64,000 bases of DNA from Acidimicrobiales bacterium (GTDB taxonomy: Bacteria; Actinomycetota; Acidimicrobiia; Acidimicrobiales; Iamiaceae), in NCBI GenBank assembly GCA_030447445.1, contig JAUJOW010000004.1, positions 128,071 through 192,070 of the forward strand, in the 5' to 3' direction. Below, piece after piece: positions 20,877-29,507 of this stretch; the first letter of the stretch is position 1, and each line of letters starts with the position of its first letter. Under the pieces are notes generated by a model that did not search any database, was not told the origin of the DNA, and saw only the letters and a program-made list of their open reading frames with translations. The translations under genes and the position numbers were made by a program.

Positions 20877-21410
20877 TCAGCCGGTCACGGCGGCGACGAG
20901 GGCGTCGAAGGCGTCATCGGCGAGGGTGCGCACCTCCTCGTCGGTGCGGTCCTGGACCGGGTGGGCCACGAAGACCCGGGCGGCGTCGAAGCCGAGGGCA
21001 GCGGCCTGGGCAGCGGCGGCCTCGACGAACTCGGTGGACGCCGCGAACACCGCCGGCACGCCACTGCGCTCCAGGTCGACGATGTCGTGCACACTGCACG
21101 ACGTGCACGACCCTCAGTCGGCGAGCGCCTCGATCACCACGTCGCAGCGTTGCGAGATCTCGTAGCGCAGATCGACCGGGGCCGGCTTGGTGAAGGTGGG
21201 CTTGGCGAACCGGGCGACCGACCATCCCCGATCGGCGCAGCGCTCGGCCACCCGGTCGAGGAACACGTCGCCGCGGGCCTTGCCGATGTCGAGCAGCCCG
21301 ACGGTGAGCCCGTCGAGCGTGGCCGGTCGGGCCGCGCGAGGCCGGGCCGCCGGGGACCGCTCGCCGGTGGGGTCGAGGACGATGGTCGTGGGGTGGCTGC
21401 GCTCGGTCAT
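20877..21410 (-). CDS. UGSC-family selenoprotein, in-frame TGA read as selenocysteine
   Basis: Translating through the TGA at 21114-21116 gives a single 177-residue protein, with the active site reading Sec-Gly-Ser-Cys followed by TSCSVHDIVDLE. This is the motif that names the UGSC (seleno)protein family; cysteine homologues have CGSC. The upstream half is Rossmann-like (LDGLTVGLLDIGKARGDVFL, ISQRCDVVIEALAD) and the downstream half continues the fold (GVPAVFAASTEFVEAA), both without a stop. A hairpin right after the TGA fits a bacterial SECIS. The ATG overlaps the stop of the upstream thioredoxin-domain gene (ATGA). The redox substrate is unknown. sel genes are not in the window. Confidence 0.82.
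21084..21113 (-). promoter_or_regulatory. SECIS-like hairpin immediately after the in-frame TGA
   Basis: Two bases after the TGA begins GTCGTGCAC, which is perfectly complementary to GTGCACGAC 10 bases later. An alternative, tighter stem pairs the second copy GTCGTGCA with TGCACGAC, leaving a GTG loop about 20 nt after the TGA. Bacterial SECIS elements lie inside the coding region just 3' of the UGA and carry a guanosine at the start of the apical loop, which this does. The element also encodes SCTSC, so part of the repetition is coding constraint. Not tested experimentally. Confidence 0.65.
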
Positions 21411-22885
21411 GAGGTGATCTCCCGGGTGACGGGTGTCGAGCCGGTGGCGCCGTTCACCCAGCCACCGATGATGGTCGAGAACAGGCCGGCCCCGCCGCCG
21501 GCGTGGACGATGAGCAGGCCGTCGGGCCCGAACTTCGGGAACGTGGCGTCCTCCATCCCGACCGGGACGCCCTCGGCGATGCCACCGGCGCCGCGGACCA
21601 GGTCGCGGCCGGGGAGCTCGAGCCGGTCGCGCAGCTCGGCCCGGAGCCGGGCCTTGTCCCAGCCCGCCTCACGGAACACCCGGGCGTGCTCCGGCGAAAC
21701 CACCAGCAGGGCGTCGAAGGCCAGCGGCAGCTTCGGGTGCTGCACCGTGCGCAGGCAGGCGGCGAGGGAACCGGCGAGCGAGTCGGGCGTCCGTGAGAGC
21801 TGGTCGACCACCCCCCTCGGCCCCTCGCCCGGGAACAGCGTGACCGTCGAGGCGTCGGGTGGGAAGCCGCGCTCGACCGAGAGCGGTTCCCACGGCGATC
21901 CCTCCTCGTCCTCGGCGAAGCAGAACGACACCTTGCCGGGGTTGCCGTGGGTGGCCCGGTCGACCTCGCTGGGCCGGCCGCCGCCCACGTTGCGCACCAC
22001 GAGCTGCAAGGCCCGGCCGACGGTGAGGTTGGCCCGGTTGCCCTGGCCCAGGACGTTCACCCCGCTGTTCATCCCCAACCGGCGGCGCACCGGCCCGTTG
22101 ACCACCACCACTGGGCCGACCGGCATGGTCGTGGCCAGCAGTCCGTGCATGTTGAAGGCGTCGGTGCAGGCCGCCTCGACCGCCGCCAGCACCACCGGGA
22201 GGTGCTCGGGGCGGCACCCGGCGAGGACGGCGTTGACCGCCACCTTCTCGACGGTGCACTCGACGAGGTCGGGTGGCACCACCGCCACCACTTCGTCGGC
22301 CGGCCGGGTGGTCCCGGCCAGCATCTTGAGCACCCGGGACTCGGTGGGGGCCACGACGGGGAGGCCGTCGGTCCAGCCCCGGTCGAACAGGGCCTCGGTC
22401 TCGTCCTCCAGGGCGGCCAGCTCGATCCGGCGGCTGCGAAGGGTGGCGCCCCGGTGGCGGACGTCGAGCTCGTCGGCCCGGACCGGGTCCTGGGTGAGCG
22501 ATCCGCAGCCGGGGCGCTGGTCGGGCAGGTCGGGGCCGAGCCCGATGAGACCGCTGATCTCCTGCCAACGCTCCCGGGACCACCCGACGGTGCGCGCCAC
22601 CTCCTCGCCCCCCTCGACCCGCACGAGGGTGGGGACGGTGTCGAGGCCGAGGTGCCAGGACACGGCCAGCTCGGTGTCGTCGACGGCGTCGAAGGCCTCG
22701 GGGAACCGGGGGTCGTCCTGGGTGTAGACGGTCAGGGTCCCATCACCGGCGTCCCGGAGCTGCTCGAGCACGGGCACCACGAGCATGCACGTCGGGCAGT
22801 CCCGCTTCACCACGGCCACGAGCCCGTCGGGCAGCACCGGGGGCGGGCCCGGATCGGTCTCCGACCGGAGCCCAGCGGTGGTCAT
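21407..22885 (-). CDS. Thioredoxin-domain protein fused to an unassigned domain, coupled to the UGSC gene
   Basis: A 492-residue protein. The first 110 residues form a thioredoxin-like domain: VAVVKRDCPTCMLVVPVLEQ supplies a CPTC redox pair, and DTVPTLVRV is the cis-proline segment. Residues about 150-490 form a second domain I cannot name, with DRGWTDGLPVVAPTESRV, TTMPVGPVVVVNGPVRRRLG and PWEPLSVERGFPPDAS. No signal peptide is visible. Its stop overlaps the UGSC start (ATGA), so both are made together, and the CPTC domain is a natural candidate to reduce the selenoprotein. That role is inferred. Confidence 0.75.
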   Translation of the reverse strand: MTTAGLRSETDPGPPPVLPDGLVAVVKRDCPTCMLVVPVLEQLRDAGDGTLTVYTQDDPRFPEAFDAVDDTELAVSWHLGLDTVPTLVRVEGGEEVARTVGWSRERWQEISGLIGLGPDLPDQRPGCGSLTQDPVRADELDVRHRGATLRSRRIELAALEDETEALFDRGWTDGLPVVAPTESRVLKMLAGTTRPADEVVAVVPPDLVECTVEKVAVNAVLAGCRPEHLPVVLAAVEAACTDAFNMHGLLATTMPVGPVVVVNGPVRRRLGMNSGVNVLGQGNRANLTVGRALQLVVRNVGGGRPSEVDRATHGNPGKVSFCFAEDEEGSPWEPLSVERGFPPDASTVTLFPGEGPRGVVDQLSRTPDSLAGSLAACLRTVQHPKLPLAFDALLVVSPEHARVFREAGWDKARLRAELRDRLELPGRDLVRGAGGIAEGVPVGMEDATFPKFGPDGLLIVHAGGGAGLFSTIIGGWVNGATGSTPVTREITS

Positions 22886-22947
22886 GGTCGGACTCTAGGA
22901 GGCCGCCGGTGGAGACGTCGGCGCGACCGCCCAGCCCACGCCGACGC

Positions 22948-23373
22948 TCACCGCGTTTTACGGATCTCCGTGACGACGAGGACCGGTTGCCCGACGAACT
23001 CGGCGATCCTGCGGCGGTCGAGCCGGATGCCGAACTCCGCCTCCACCTGGGCCCGGTCGAAGTCCCGGAAGGCACCCGTGGCCTCGACGGTGTCCCCCGA
23101 CCGCACCCGCGGGTTGCCCGGGGGCACGAACACGAGGACGGGCCCCGACCCCGTGTCGCCCACCGAGATGAGATGCGGTTCGTCCACCACGCTGACCCGC
23201 CCGGTGACCGTGATGGACACACCGGTGAGCGGCTGGTCGGCGTCGGTCGCCGGCGCCGTCGAGGTGCCGCGGCCCGAGGGCGTCCCGTCCTCGCCGTCCC
23301 AGCACCCGGCCGAGGTGACGGCAGCCAGGGCCACGGCTGCGGCCAGCACTGCCCGCCGAGGCTCAACGGTCAT
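22948..23373 (-). CDS. Putative lipoprotein with OB-fold-like domain
   Basis: A 141-residue lipoprotein. The signal peptide ends in TSAGC, followed by a low-complexity linker rich in Ser/Thr/Gly. The globular part alternates short strands (SITVTGRVSVVDEPHLISVG, GPVLVFVPPGNPRVRSGDTV), a pattern typical of small OB or SH3 barrels. It aligns by eye over its whole length with the lipoprotein at 28837-29286, ending in QPVLVV where the other has DYVVVA. The two look like paralogues within this island. Function unknown. Confidence 0.65.
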   Translation of the reverse strand: MTVEPRRAVLAAAVALAAVTSAGCWDGEDGTPSGRGTSTAPATDADQPLTGVSITVTGRVSVVDEPHLISVGDTGSGPVLVFVPPGNPRVRSGDTVEATGAFRDFDRAQVEAEFGIRLDRRRIAEFVGQPVLVVTEIRKTR

Positions 23374-23564
23374 CGGATGGTGACCCGGAAGAACAGCTCG
23401 GCGGCCCGATCCATCTCAGCCCCTGCCCACTCGGGACTGACGTGGACTTCACCGAGAGATCCTTCCCGGTAGGTGGCCGGTGCGCCACTCCTCCAGGGAC
23501 CTGGTGACGAGACCGTGACGCGGCTCGGCAAAGGTCGGCTCGTGAGGCGGCCGAATCCAGGCCT

Positions 23565-23591
23565 GTGACCGCACCGTGACGACGCCGTGAG
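23565..23591 (+). promoter_or_regulatory. Three 11-nt-spaced GTGAC repeats upstream of the protease gene
   Basis: GTGAC occurs at 23565 and 23576, and GTGAG at 23587, exactly 11 nt apart. A second pair lies at 23504 and 23515. The arrangement of direct half-sites one helical turn apart resembles PHO-box sites bound in tandem by PhoB/OmpR-family regulators. It sits 37 bp before the start of the trypsin-like protease gene. This is one of at least nine such sites here. Confidence 0.55.
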
Positions 23592-23627
23592 GCCAGACCG
23601 CCCAGCGCGAGCAGCCCCGGCCTCGGG

Positions 23628-24485
23628 GTGGTGCCCGAGGTCGTCGGCGTCGTCTACGACGAGTCGGGGATCATCGTCACCAACGACCATGTGGTGGGTG
23701 ACTTCGACACCGTGCAGGTGGCGCTGGCCAGCGGTGAACGCCTCGACGCCGAGGTGGTGGGAAGCGATCCCCGCAGCGACCTGGCCGTGCTTCGAGTCGA
23801 CCGGGAGGGCCTTCCCGCCGCTCCCTTCGCCGAGGACCTGCCCCGCGTCGGCGAGCTGGCCATCGCCATGGGCAACCCCCTCGGCTTCGAGAACAGCGTG
23901 ACCGCCGGGGTGATCTCCGGCCTGGCCCGGGCCATCCCGGGAGCGGCCCAGGTCGCCCCCGCCCTCGTCGACCTCGTGCAGACCGACGCTGCCATCTCGC
24001 CCGGCAACTCGGGCGGCGCACTGGTCGACGGGCGGGGACAGGTCGTCGGGATCAACGTCGCCTACCTGCCTCCGAACCCACCCAACAGCCCCGGTGCCGT
24101 CTCCATCGGCTTCGCCATCCCCGCTGCGACCGTCGTCGACCTCGTCGAGCAGCTCCTCGATGAAGGCACGGTCACGTACCCGTACCTGGGTGTCGAGCCC
24201 CTGCCGCTCACCCCCCAGATCACCCGACGCTTCGGCCTCGAGCGGACCGACGGCGTCATCGTGGGCGGGGTAGCGCCCGGGACACCGGCGGCGCGGGCTG
24301 GCCTCGAGCCGGGCGACCTGCTGATCGGCTTCGACGGCGTGCCCCTGGCCACCGTGGAGGACCTGCTCGGCGGTCTGCGCCGGCTCGATCCCGGTGACGA
24401 GGTGGAGATCGAGGTGATCCGCGCCGGCGAGAGGCTCGAGCTCGAGACCACCCTGGCCGAGACCCCCGCCGAGGTCGGCGGCTGA
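23628..24485 (+). CDS. Trypsin-like serine protease with PDZ domain, N-terminus missing
   Basis: HtrA/DegP-type protease. The catalytic triad is complete: His in TNDHVV, Asp in DLAVLRVD and Ser in GNSGGAL, followed by GVSIGFAIPAATV and a C-terminal PDZ domain (DGVIVGGVAPGTPAARAGL). The GTG start at 23628 leaves only about 15 residues before the catalytic His region. The signal anchor and first barrel strands of the family are absent, and an in-frame stop 50 bp upstream prevents extension. It may be a 5'-truncated copy or a compact cytosolic variant. PhoB-like repeats precede it. Confidence 0.78.
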   Translation: MVPEVVGVVYDESGIIVTNDHVVGDFDTVQVALASGERLDAEVVGSDPRSDLAVLRVDREGLPAAPFAEDLPRVGELAIAMGNPLGFENSVTAGVISGLARAIPGAAQVAPALVDLVQTDAAISPGNSGGALVDGRGQVVGINVAYLPPNPPNSPGAVSIGFAIPAATVVDLVEQLLDEGTVTYPYLGVEPLPLTPQITRRFGLERTDGVIVGGVAPGTPAARAGLEPGDLLIGFDGVPLATVEDLLGGLRRLDPGDEVEIEVIRAGERLELETTLAETPAEVGG

Positions 24486-24530
24486 GCGGCCCCCACGGGG
24501 ACGGGCTGCTTCAGCGGTGCCCAGGGTGCA

Positions 24531-24932
24531 TCACCGGGGGATGTGGGGCTCGGTCGACGCCATGGCCATCTCATCCTCCGCGCCGAGCAGCCCCAAGATC
24601 CGCCGCAGGCCCTCTTGGGCGTCGAGGAGGACGAGCTGGCCACCGCGTGACCGCAGCGCACGGGCTGCCTGCCTGAGGACCACCACGCCGGCCGAATCGA
24701 TGAAGCAGAGGCCGGAGGCGTCGACGAGGACCCGTGACGCCGACGCTGCGCTCGCCTCCCGCAGCCGTCGCTCCAGCTCGGGCGCCGTGAAGACGTCGAG
24801 CTCTCCGACGACGATGACGAGCGCTTCGATGCCGAGCCACGTCGAGGTGACGCTGAGGCCCGCCGGCGGGGTGTCGAGCTCGGACCTCGCCAGGATGGCG
24901 TCGGGGGAGCGGGATGCCTTGCCGTCGATCAT
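24531..24932 (-). CDS. STAS-domain anti-sigma-factor antagonist-like protein
   Basis: A STAS domain protein of 133 residues, of the SpoIIAA/RsbV type that binds anti-sigma kinases in partner-switching control of stress sigma factors. The core reads ALVIVVGELDVFTAPELERR and the phosphoacceptor region is DASGLCFIDSAGVVVL, where the serine of DSAG is the expected phosphorylation site. The ATG at 24932 follows GGAGGA. No anti-sigma kinase or sigma gene is adjacent. The gene is preceded by PhoB-like repeats at 25009-25024. Confidence 0.85.
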   Translation of the reverse strand: MIDGKASRSPDAILARSELDTPPAGLSVTSTWLGIEALVIVVGELDVFTAPELERRLREASAASASRVLVDASGLCFIDSAGVVVLRQAARALRSRGGQLVLLDAQEGLRRILGLLGAEDEMAMASTEPHIPR

Positions 24933-25008
24933 GGGTCCTCCTTCCACAGAGGGTCGGCGCCGACGCTACGACGGAGGGCTCGGTCGGCGATAGAGGCCCG
25001 GCCCCGTC

Positions 25009-25024
25009 GTGACCAATCTGTGAC
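25009..25024 (+). promoter_or_regulatory. Two 11-nt-spaced GTGAC repeats upstream of the STAS gene
   Basis: GTGAC at 25009 and 25020 are exactly 11 nt apart, 77 bp upstream of the STAS start and inside the gap after the histidine kinase gene. Same half-site and spacing as the other repeats in this island. Confidence 0.45.
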
Positions 25025-25063
25025 GGACTGCGACCGGTGGCCGCACCGCAGGCATCGGTCGGT

Positions 25064-26500
25064 CTATCCCCCGGAGGTGAGCGGCACCGTTCGAGCCTCC
25101 GACGAGGCTGCGGCGCCGTCGCCGCCGGTTGCTGCCCGCAGTGTGAACGTGAAGCAGGCGACGCCGCCCTCGAGCTTGCGGGCGCTGAGGGAACCGCCTT
25201 GGAGCCGGGCGTTGGCGAGGGCGATCGAAAGCCCCAGCCCCGAGCCGGGCGCTGACCTCGACCGATCGCTCTTGTAGAAGCGGTCGAACACCCTCGAGAG
25301 GTCGATCTCGTCGATGCCGGAGCCGCGGTTGCAGACCTCGATGACGACCTGCTCGCCCTCCTGGTACCCACGGACCTCGACGCCACCGTCCCCGTGTTCC
25401 ACGGCGTTGCTCAACAGGTTCCCGACCACCCGCTTGAACCTGGCTCGATCGGCCACCACCATCACGTCGTCGTCGACCTGGAGGCTCACCGAGGTGGTGA
25501 CCCCCCAGGGGCGGATGACCGTTCGCAACGCCTGCCCCAGCGAGAGCGCTTCGAGGTGGGCCTCCTCCTGGCCGGCGTCCAGGCGAGCCAGCTCGAGGAG
25601 CTCGGTCACGAGCGCCCTCAACCGATGGACATCCTCCACGAGGAGGTGGGCGAACGGCGCCGCATCGGGCGGCAGGGAGGACAGCTCGTCCTCCACGAGC
25701 GACGCCGCCGAGAGCATCCCGGCGAGCGGTGTCTGCAGCTCATGGGCCACGTCGGCGGTCAACCGGCGTTCCCGCTCGGCGGCCAGGGACAGGTCTCTGA
25801 TCTTCTCCTCGAGGGCCTCTGCCATCCGGTTGAACGAGTTCGCCCATCGCCCGAACTCGTCGTCGGAGGACGTCTCCAGACGGGTGTCGAGCAGCCCCTC
25901 GGCCAGTGACTCCGACGCTTGGGCCGCCTGGTGGACGGGGCGAAGCGTTCGTCGAGCCACCAAGTTGCCGAACAGCGCAGCTCCGGCCACCGAGGTGAGC
26001 CACCCGAGGGCGAGCACGTCCCGGAAGTCCTCGACGCTCTCCAGGAGCTCCTGCTTGGGGAAGAAGAAGAAGAGCTTCAGCCCTCCCGTGGACGTCTCCC
26101 CGCCCACGACCAGGTTGGCGTCGCCGTCGATGGTCGCCGATCGCTCGATCAGCTCGCCGGGCCGCACCGCCGTCACCATGCCGTCGGGGATCTCCTCCTG
26201 GCCGAGGCCCGAGACCGACGAGAAGACGACGTCACCGGCGATCACGACCGTCTCGAAGCCACCCCGGCGCTGGAACTCGGCCATCAGGTCGTCGACGTCG
26301 GCCACGGTGAGGTCCTCCGGGGCCGAGATCAGGCTCAGCGATGCCTTGTCGATCGACTGCTCGGTGAACACGCGGGTCCGGTACGCCCGCACCAGCACGA
26401 AGCTCGTCAGCGCAACCACCCCTCCGGAGACGGCGACGACCACCACGAAGGCGATGGTCAGCCGTCGTCGGAAGCCGGTCTGGAGGCGGACGGCGGCCAT
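25064..26500 (-). CDS. Sensor histidine kinase
   Basis: Membrane-bound sensor of a two-component system, 478 residues. TM1 covers about residues 14-37, an extracytoplasmic domain lies at 38-160 and TM2 at about 165-185. A HAMP domain follows (RRTLRPVHQAAQASESLAEG), then the HisKA dimerisation helix with phospho-accepting His in VAHELQTPLAG. The ATPase domain has the N box NLLSNAVEHGDG, the G1 box GSGIDEID and the G2 box GSGLGLSI. It lies 12 bp downstream of the response regulator and should be co-transcribed with it. The signal is unknown. Confidence 0.93.
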   Translation of the reverse strand: MAAVRLQTGFRRRLTIAFVVVVAVSGGVVALTSFVLVRAYRTRVFTEQSIDKASLSLISAPEDLTVADVDDLMAEFQRRGGFETVVIAGDVVFSSVSGLGQEEIPDGMVTAVRPGELIERSATIDGDANLVVGGETSTGGLKLFFFFPKQELLESVEDFRDVLALGWLTSVAGAALFGNLVARRTLRPVHQAAQASESLAEGLLDTRLETSSDDEFGRWANSFNRMAEALEEKIRDLSLAAERERRLTADVAHELQTPLAGMLSAASLVEDELSSLPPDAAPFAHLLVEDVHRLRALVTELLELARLDAGQEEAHLEALSLGQALRTVIRPWGVTTSVSLQVDDDVMVVADRARFKRVVGNLLSNAVEHGDGGVEVRGYQEGEQVVIEVCNRGSGIDEIDLSRVFDRFYKSDRSRSAPGSGLGLSIALANARLQGGSLSARKLEGGVACFTFTLRAATGGDGAAASSEARTVPLTSGG

Positions 26501-26512
26501 GCCGATCGGCCG

Positions 26513-27223
<711 letters not shown>

Positions 27224-27320
27224 AGGCCTGCAGCGAACCGAGATGCGACCGCACTTCAAACTAGCTCGACCGCTGGGCGCCGGGTCCCGCCCCCCAGTCC
27301 GAAGGTGCTTCGATGCGGAT

Positions 27321-27800
27321 GTGGGAGTGGACGGAGACGACCGGGACGAGGACCGAGAGTTGAGCGAGCTGCTGAGCGAGCTCCGTGTCGTCCTTCCAGG
27401 GGTCACCGTGCTCTTCGCCTTCCTGCTCACCGTGCCCTTCACCGCCCGGTTCGGATCGCTCACCGGTCCTCAACGAGGGGCCTACTTCGTCGCCTTCCTG
27501 ACCACCGCGACGTCCATCGTGTTCCTGGTCGGCGAGGTCGCCTACCACCGCCTGCGGGGCAAGCCGTACGACAAGGTGAAGATGATCACCACCGTCACCC
27601 GCCAGACGGTGGCGGCGGTGGCCTTGCTGGGCGTCGCCCTCGTGGCTGTGGTCTTCCTGGTCAGCGACGTCCTGTACGCGGGCAGCGTCGCCATCCCCTT
27701 GGCCGCCGCCATCGCGCTGTTGTCACTCGTCGCCTGGTTCGGCATACCCCTCGCCCGGCGCCGTCGTTCGCTCAGGCAGGACCGGCCAACGACCCGGTGA
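27321..27800 (+). CDS. DUF6328-like membrane protein
   Basis: About 159 residues with four membrane helices. The start region EDRELSELLSELRVVLPGV and the helix LFAFLLTVPFTARFG match the DUF6328 group of actinobacterial membrane proteins. A GTG at 27321 or 27327 is the likely start; upstream sequence overlaps the divergent regulator promoter. The tail RRRRSLRQ is strongly basic and cytoplasmic. Role unknown. Confidence 0.72.
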   Translation: MGVDGDDRDEDRELSELLSELRVVLPGVTVLFAFLLTVPFTARFGSLTGPQRGAYFVAFLTTATSIVFLVGEVAYHRLRGKPYDKVKMITTVTRQTVAAVALLGVALVAVVFLVSDVLYAGSVAIPLAAAIALLSLVAWFGIPLARRRRSLRQDRPTTR

Positions 27801-27853
27801 CCTCCTGGGCCGTCCCTCGGTGGAGGGGCGGCCGAGCGCCGGTGGACGCTGCG

Positions 27854-28530
27854 TCACGGCGACCGCAGGGTGGCGAACACGACGACGTTGTCGTCATAGG
27901 AGCGACGGTCACGGTCGACCGCCCACCGCAGGTGACCAGGCGCAGCGTTGGCGTGGGGCCTCCACGGAACACGTGCTCAGTGGGGAAGCGATCCTTCGGG
28001 TGCTGCTCCACGGCGTCGACCACGAAAGTGAGGGTGTCGGCCCGGTCCCGGGCGACCAGGACGCGGTCACCCGGCCGCACGTCCCGCAGGCCGAAGAAGG
28101 CGGCCGGCCCTGTCGTGGAGTCGACGTGGCCGACGATCACCGCTGCGCCGGGTTCCCCTGGCTCGGGTCCGTCGACGTACCAGCCGGCGTCGGAGAAGCG
28201 GCTCGGCACCTCCAGGGTCCGGTCGGGGAGGAGGCCCAGCTCGACGACCGCGGCGTCGATGCCGACGCTCGGGACGGTGACCGTCGCTGGCTCCGGCTGC
28301 GGCGTCGGAGCCTTCCCCGGGGGCGGAGCCGCCTCGGTCGGTGGGCCGGTGGTCGGTGCTGGGGCCCTTTCCGGCGTCGACGGCGGTGCGCCTCTGCCGG
28401 TCGGGGGCCGAGCCGGCCTCCCACCGCCGCCCTCGCCGTCCGGAACCGGTCCTGCCGCCGGGACGAGGACGGCGAGCACGACGAGGGCGACCACCACGCC
28501 CGCCACTCGAGCCCCGCGCCCTCGACTCAT
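27854..28530 (-). pseudogene. Class E/F-like sortase, frameshifted after the catalytic cysteine
   Basis: Sortases are membrane-anchored transpeptidases that attach proteins to the cell wall. Signal anchor at residues 8-27, a Pro/Gly-rich linker, then the sortase barrel with catalytic His in VGHVDSTTGPAAFF and Cys in LRLVTCGG. After CGG the frame changes. Adding one base near 27917 restores FDRDRRSYDDNVVVFATL and a stop at 27854, the usual end with the catalytic Arg region. Without it the protein runs on as junk to 27772. Sequencing gap or real lesion. Confidence 0.82.
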
Positions 28531-28636
28531 GCACCGGTCCTCTCGTCATCGGACACCGACCCGCGAAACACCGGCCGGCGGCCGTCGCGTCCGGGACAGT
28601 TGTCCCCGGCGGACTTCACCGGAGGGCCTCGGCTCC

Positions 28637-28652
28637 GTAACGGTCCGGTCAC
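28637..28652 (+). promoter_or_regulatory. Two 11-nt-spaced GTNAC repeats upstream of the sortase gene
   Basis: GTAAC at 28637 and GTCAC at 28648 lie 11 nt apart, about 107 bp before the sortase start. This is a weaker instance of the repeat. The surrounding 28531-28836 gap (306 bp) shows nothing else that I can assign. Confidence 0.35.
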
Positions 28653-28836
28653 GGCTCCTCCGGCCGGCCATTCCTTCCGGCGCCGCGCTACGTCGTCACC
28701 GCTGATAACGCCGAGACAGCCGAACGGGCTCGGCTGCAGCTCGCCGTCGAGAAGTGACGTCAGGGATGGCGCGCCCGTGCCGCGCTGGCTCGTGTTGCGA
28801 GATCCGTAGCGGGAGCCGACCGGGCTCGGCGTGCGA

Positions 28837-29286
28837 TCAGTGGTCGACGGCCTTGGCCACGACGACGTAGTCGCCCTCGTAGGGGTCGAAGACGTCGTCG
28901 TCGAGGTCGGTGTCGAGCTCCTCTTCGATGCGCAGGAGCTCGAGCTCGTCCAGTTGGCCGGTCACCTTCACCACCTCGTCCTCCTTCACGCCGTGCGGGG
29001 GGGCGCTGACCACGAGCAGGCTGTCGCCCGCTCGGGGCCCGGCGATGCGGAAGGCGCGGGGGTCGATGACCTCGAGGACCTCTCCGCTCACGGTCACGTC
29101 GTCGCCCAGGAAGACGCCTGGGTCGGTGAACAGGTCGCCGTACAACTCCGGGTCGGCGGCGTCCTCGACGATCTCTTCGTCGAGCTCGGCGTCGCCGTAC
29201 GGGCGCTCTTCGGCGCAGGCGCTGATCAGCCCCAGCGACATCATCGCCACCACGGCTGGCCCTTGAAGCGTTCGGATGGATGCCAT
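28837..29286 (-). CDS. Putative lipoprotein with OB-fold-like domain (paralogue)
   Basis: A 149-residue lipoprotein. The ATG at 29286 begins a signal peptide ending in LISAC. The mature part is acidic at first (AELDEEIVEDAADPELYG), then has the strand pattern DDVTVSGEVLEVIDPRAFRI and DEVVKVTGQLDELELL. The same order of elements is seen in the lipoprotein at 22948-23373, so the two are probable paralogues. Phased GGTCAC repeats lie just upstream, in the gap shared with the divergent surface-protein gene. Function unknown. Confidence 0.68.
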   Translation of the reverse strand: MASIRTLQGPAVVAMMSLGLISACAEERPYGDAELDEEIVEDAADPELYGDLFTDPGVFLGDDVTVSGEVLEVIDPRAFRIAGPRAGDSLLVVSAPPHGVKEDEVVKVTGQLDELELLRIEEELDTDLDDDVFDPYEGDYVVVAKAVDH

Positions 29287-29308
29287 GGCCGCAGCACTTC
29301 CCGGACCG

Positions 29309-29346
29309 GTCACGGTTCGGCCTCGCCGCCGTATCACCTCGGTCAC
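29309..29346 (+). promoter_or_regulatory. GTCAC half-sites 33 nt apart in a divergent promoter
   Basis: GTCAC at 29309 and 29342 are separated by exactly three 11-nt turns, with a partial GTATC at 29331 in phase. They lie between the OB-like lipoprotein gene and the CHRD-like surface-protein gene. Weaker than the three- and four-copy sites but in the same register. Confidence 0.35.
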
Positions 29347-29507
29347 GGCTGACCTGTCTCGGCCGCCGGCCCGTTGTCCATCGCCGGCCGTTGCGAGGTC
29401 GTGACGAGGTCGCAGGGGTGCGGTTACGAGCATTGGAGAGCCTTCGCTCGGCGGGCAACGGCCCGACCGCCTCCAACCAAGGAGCTCAGACATGAACCGG
29501 TGCGCTC

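Noticed and set aside
21114-21116. TGA as an ordinary stop producing a 98-residue protein
   Set aside because: The coding sequence continues in frame with conserved motifs, the active-site motif would be lost, and a hairpin follows; a stop makes less sense than selenocysteine.
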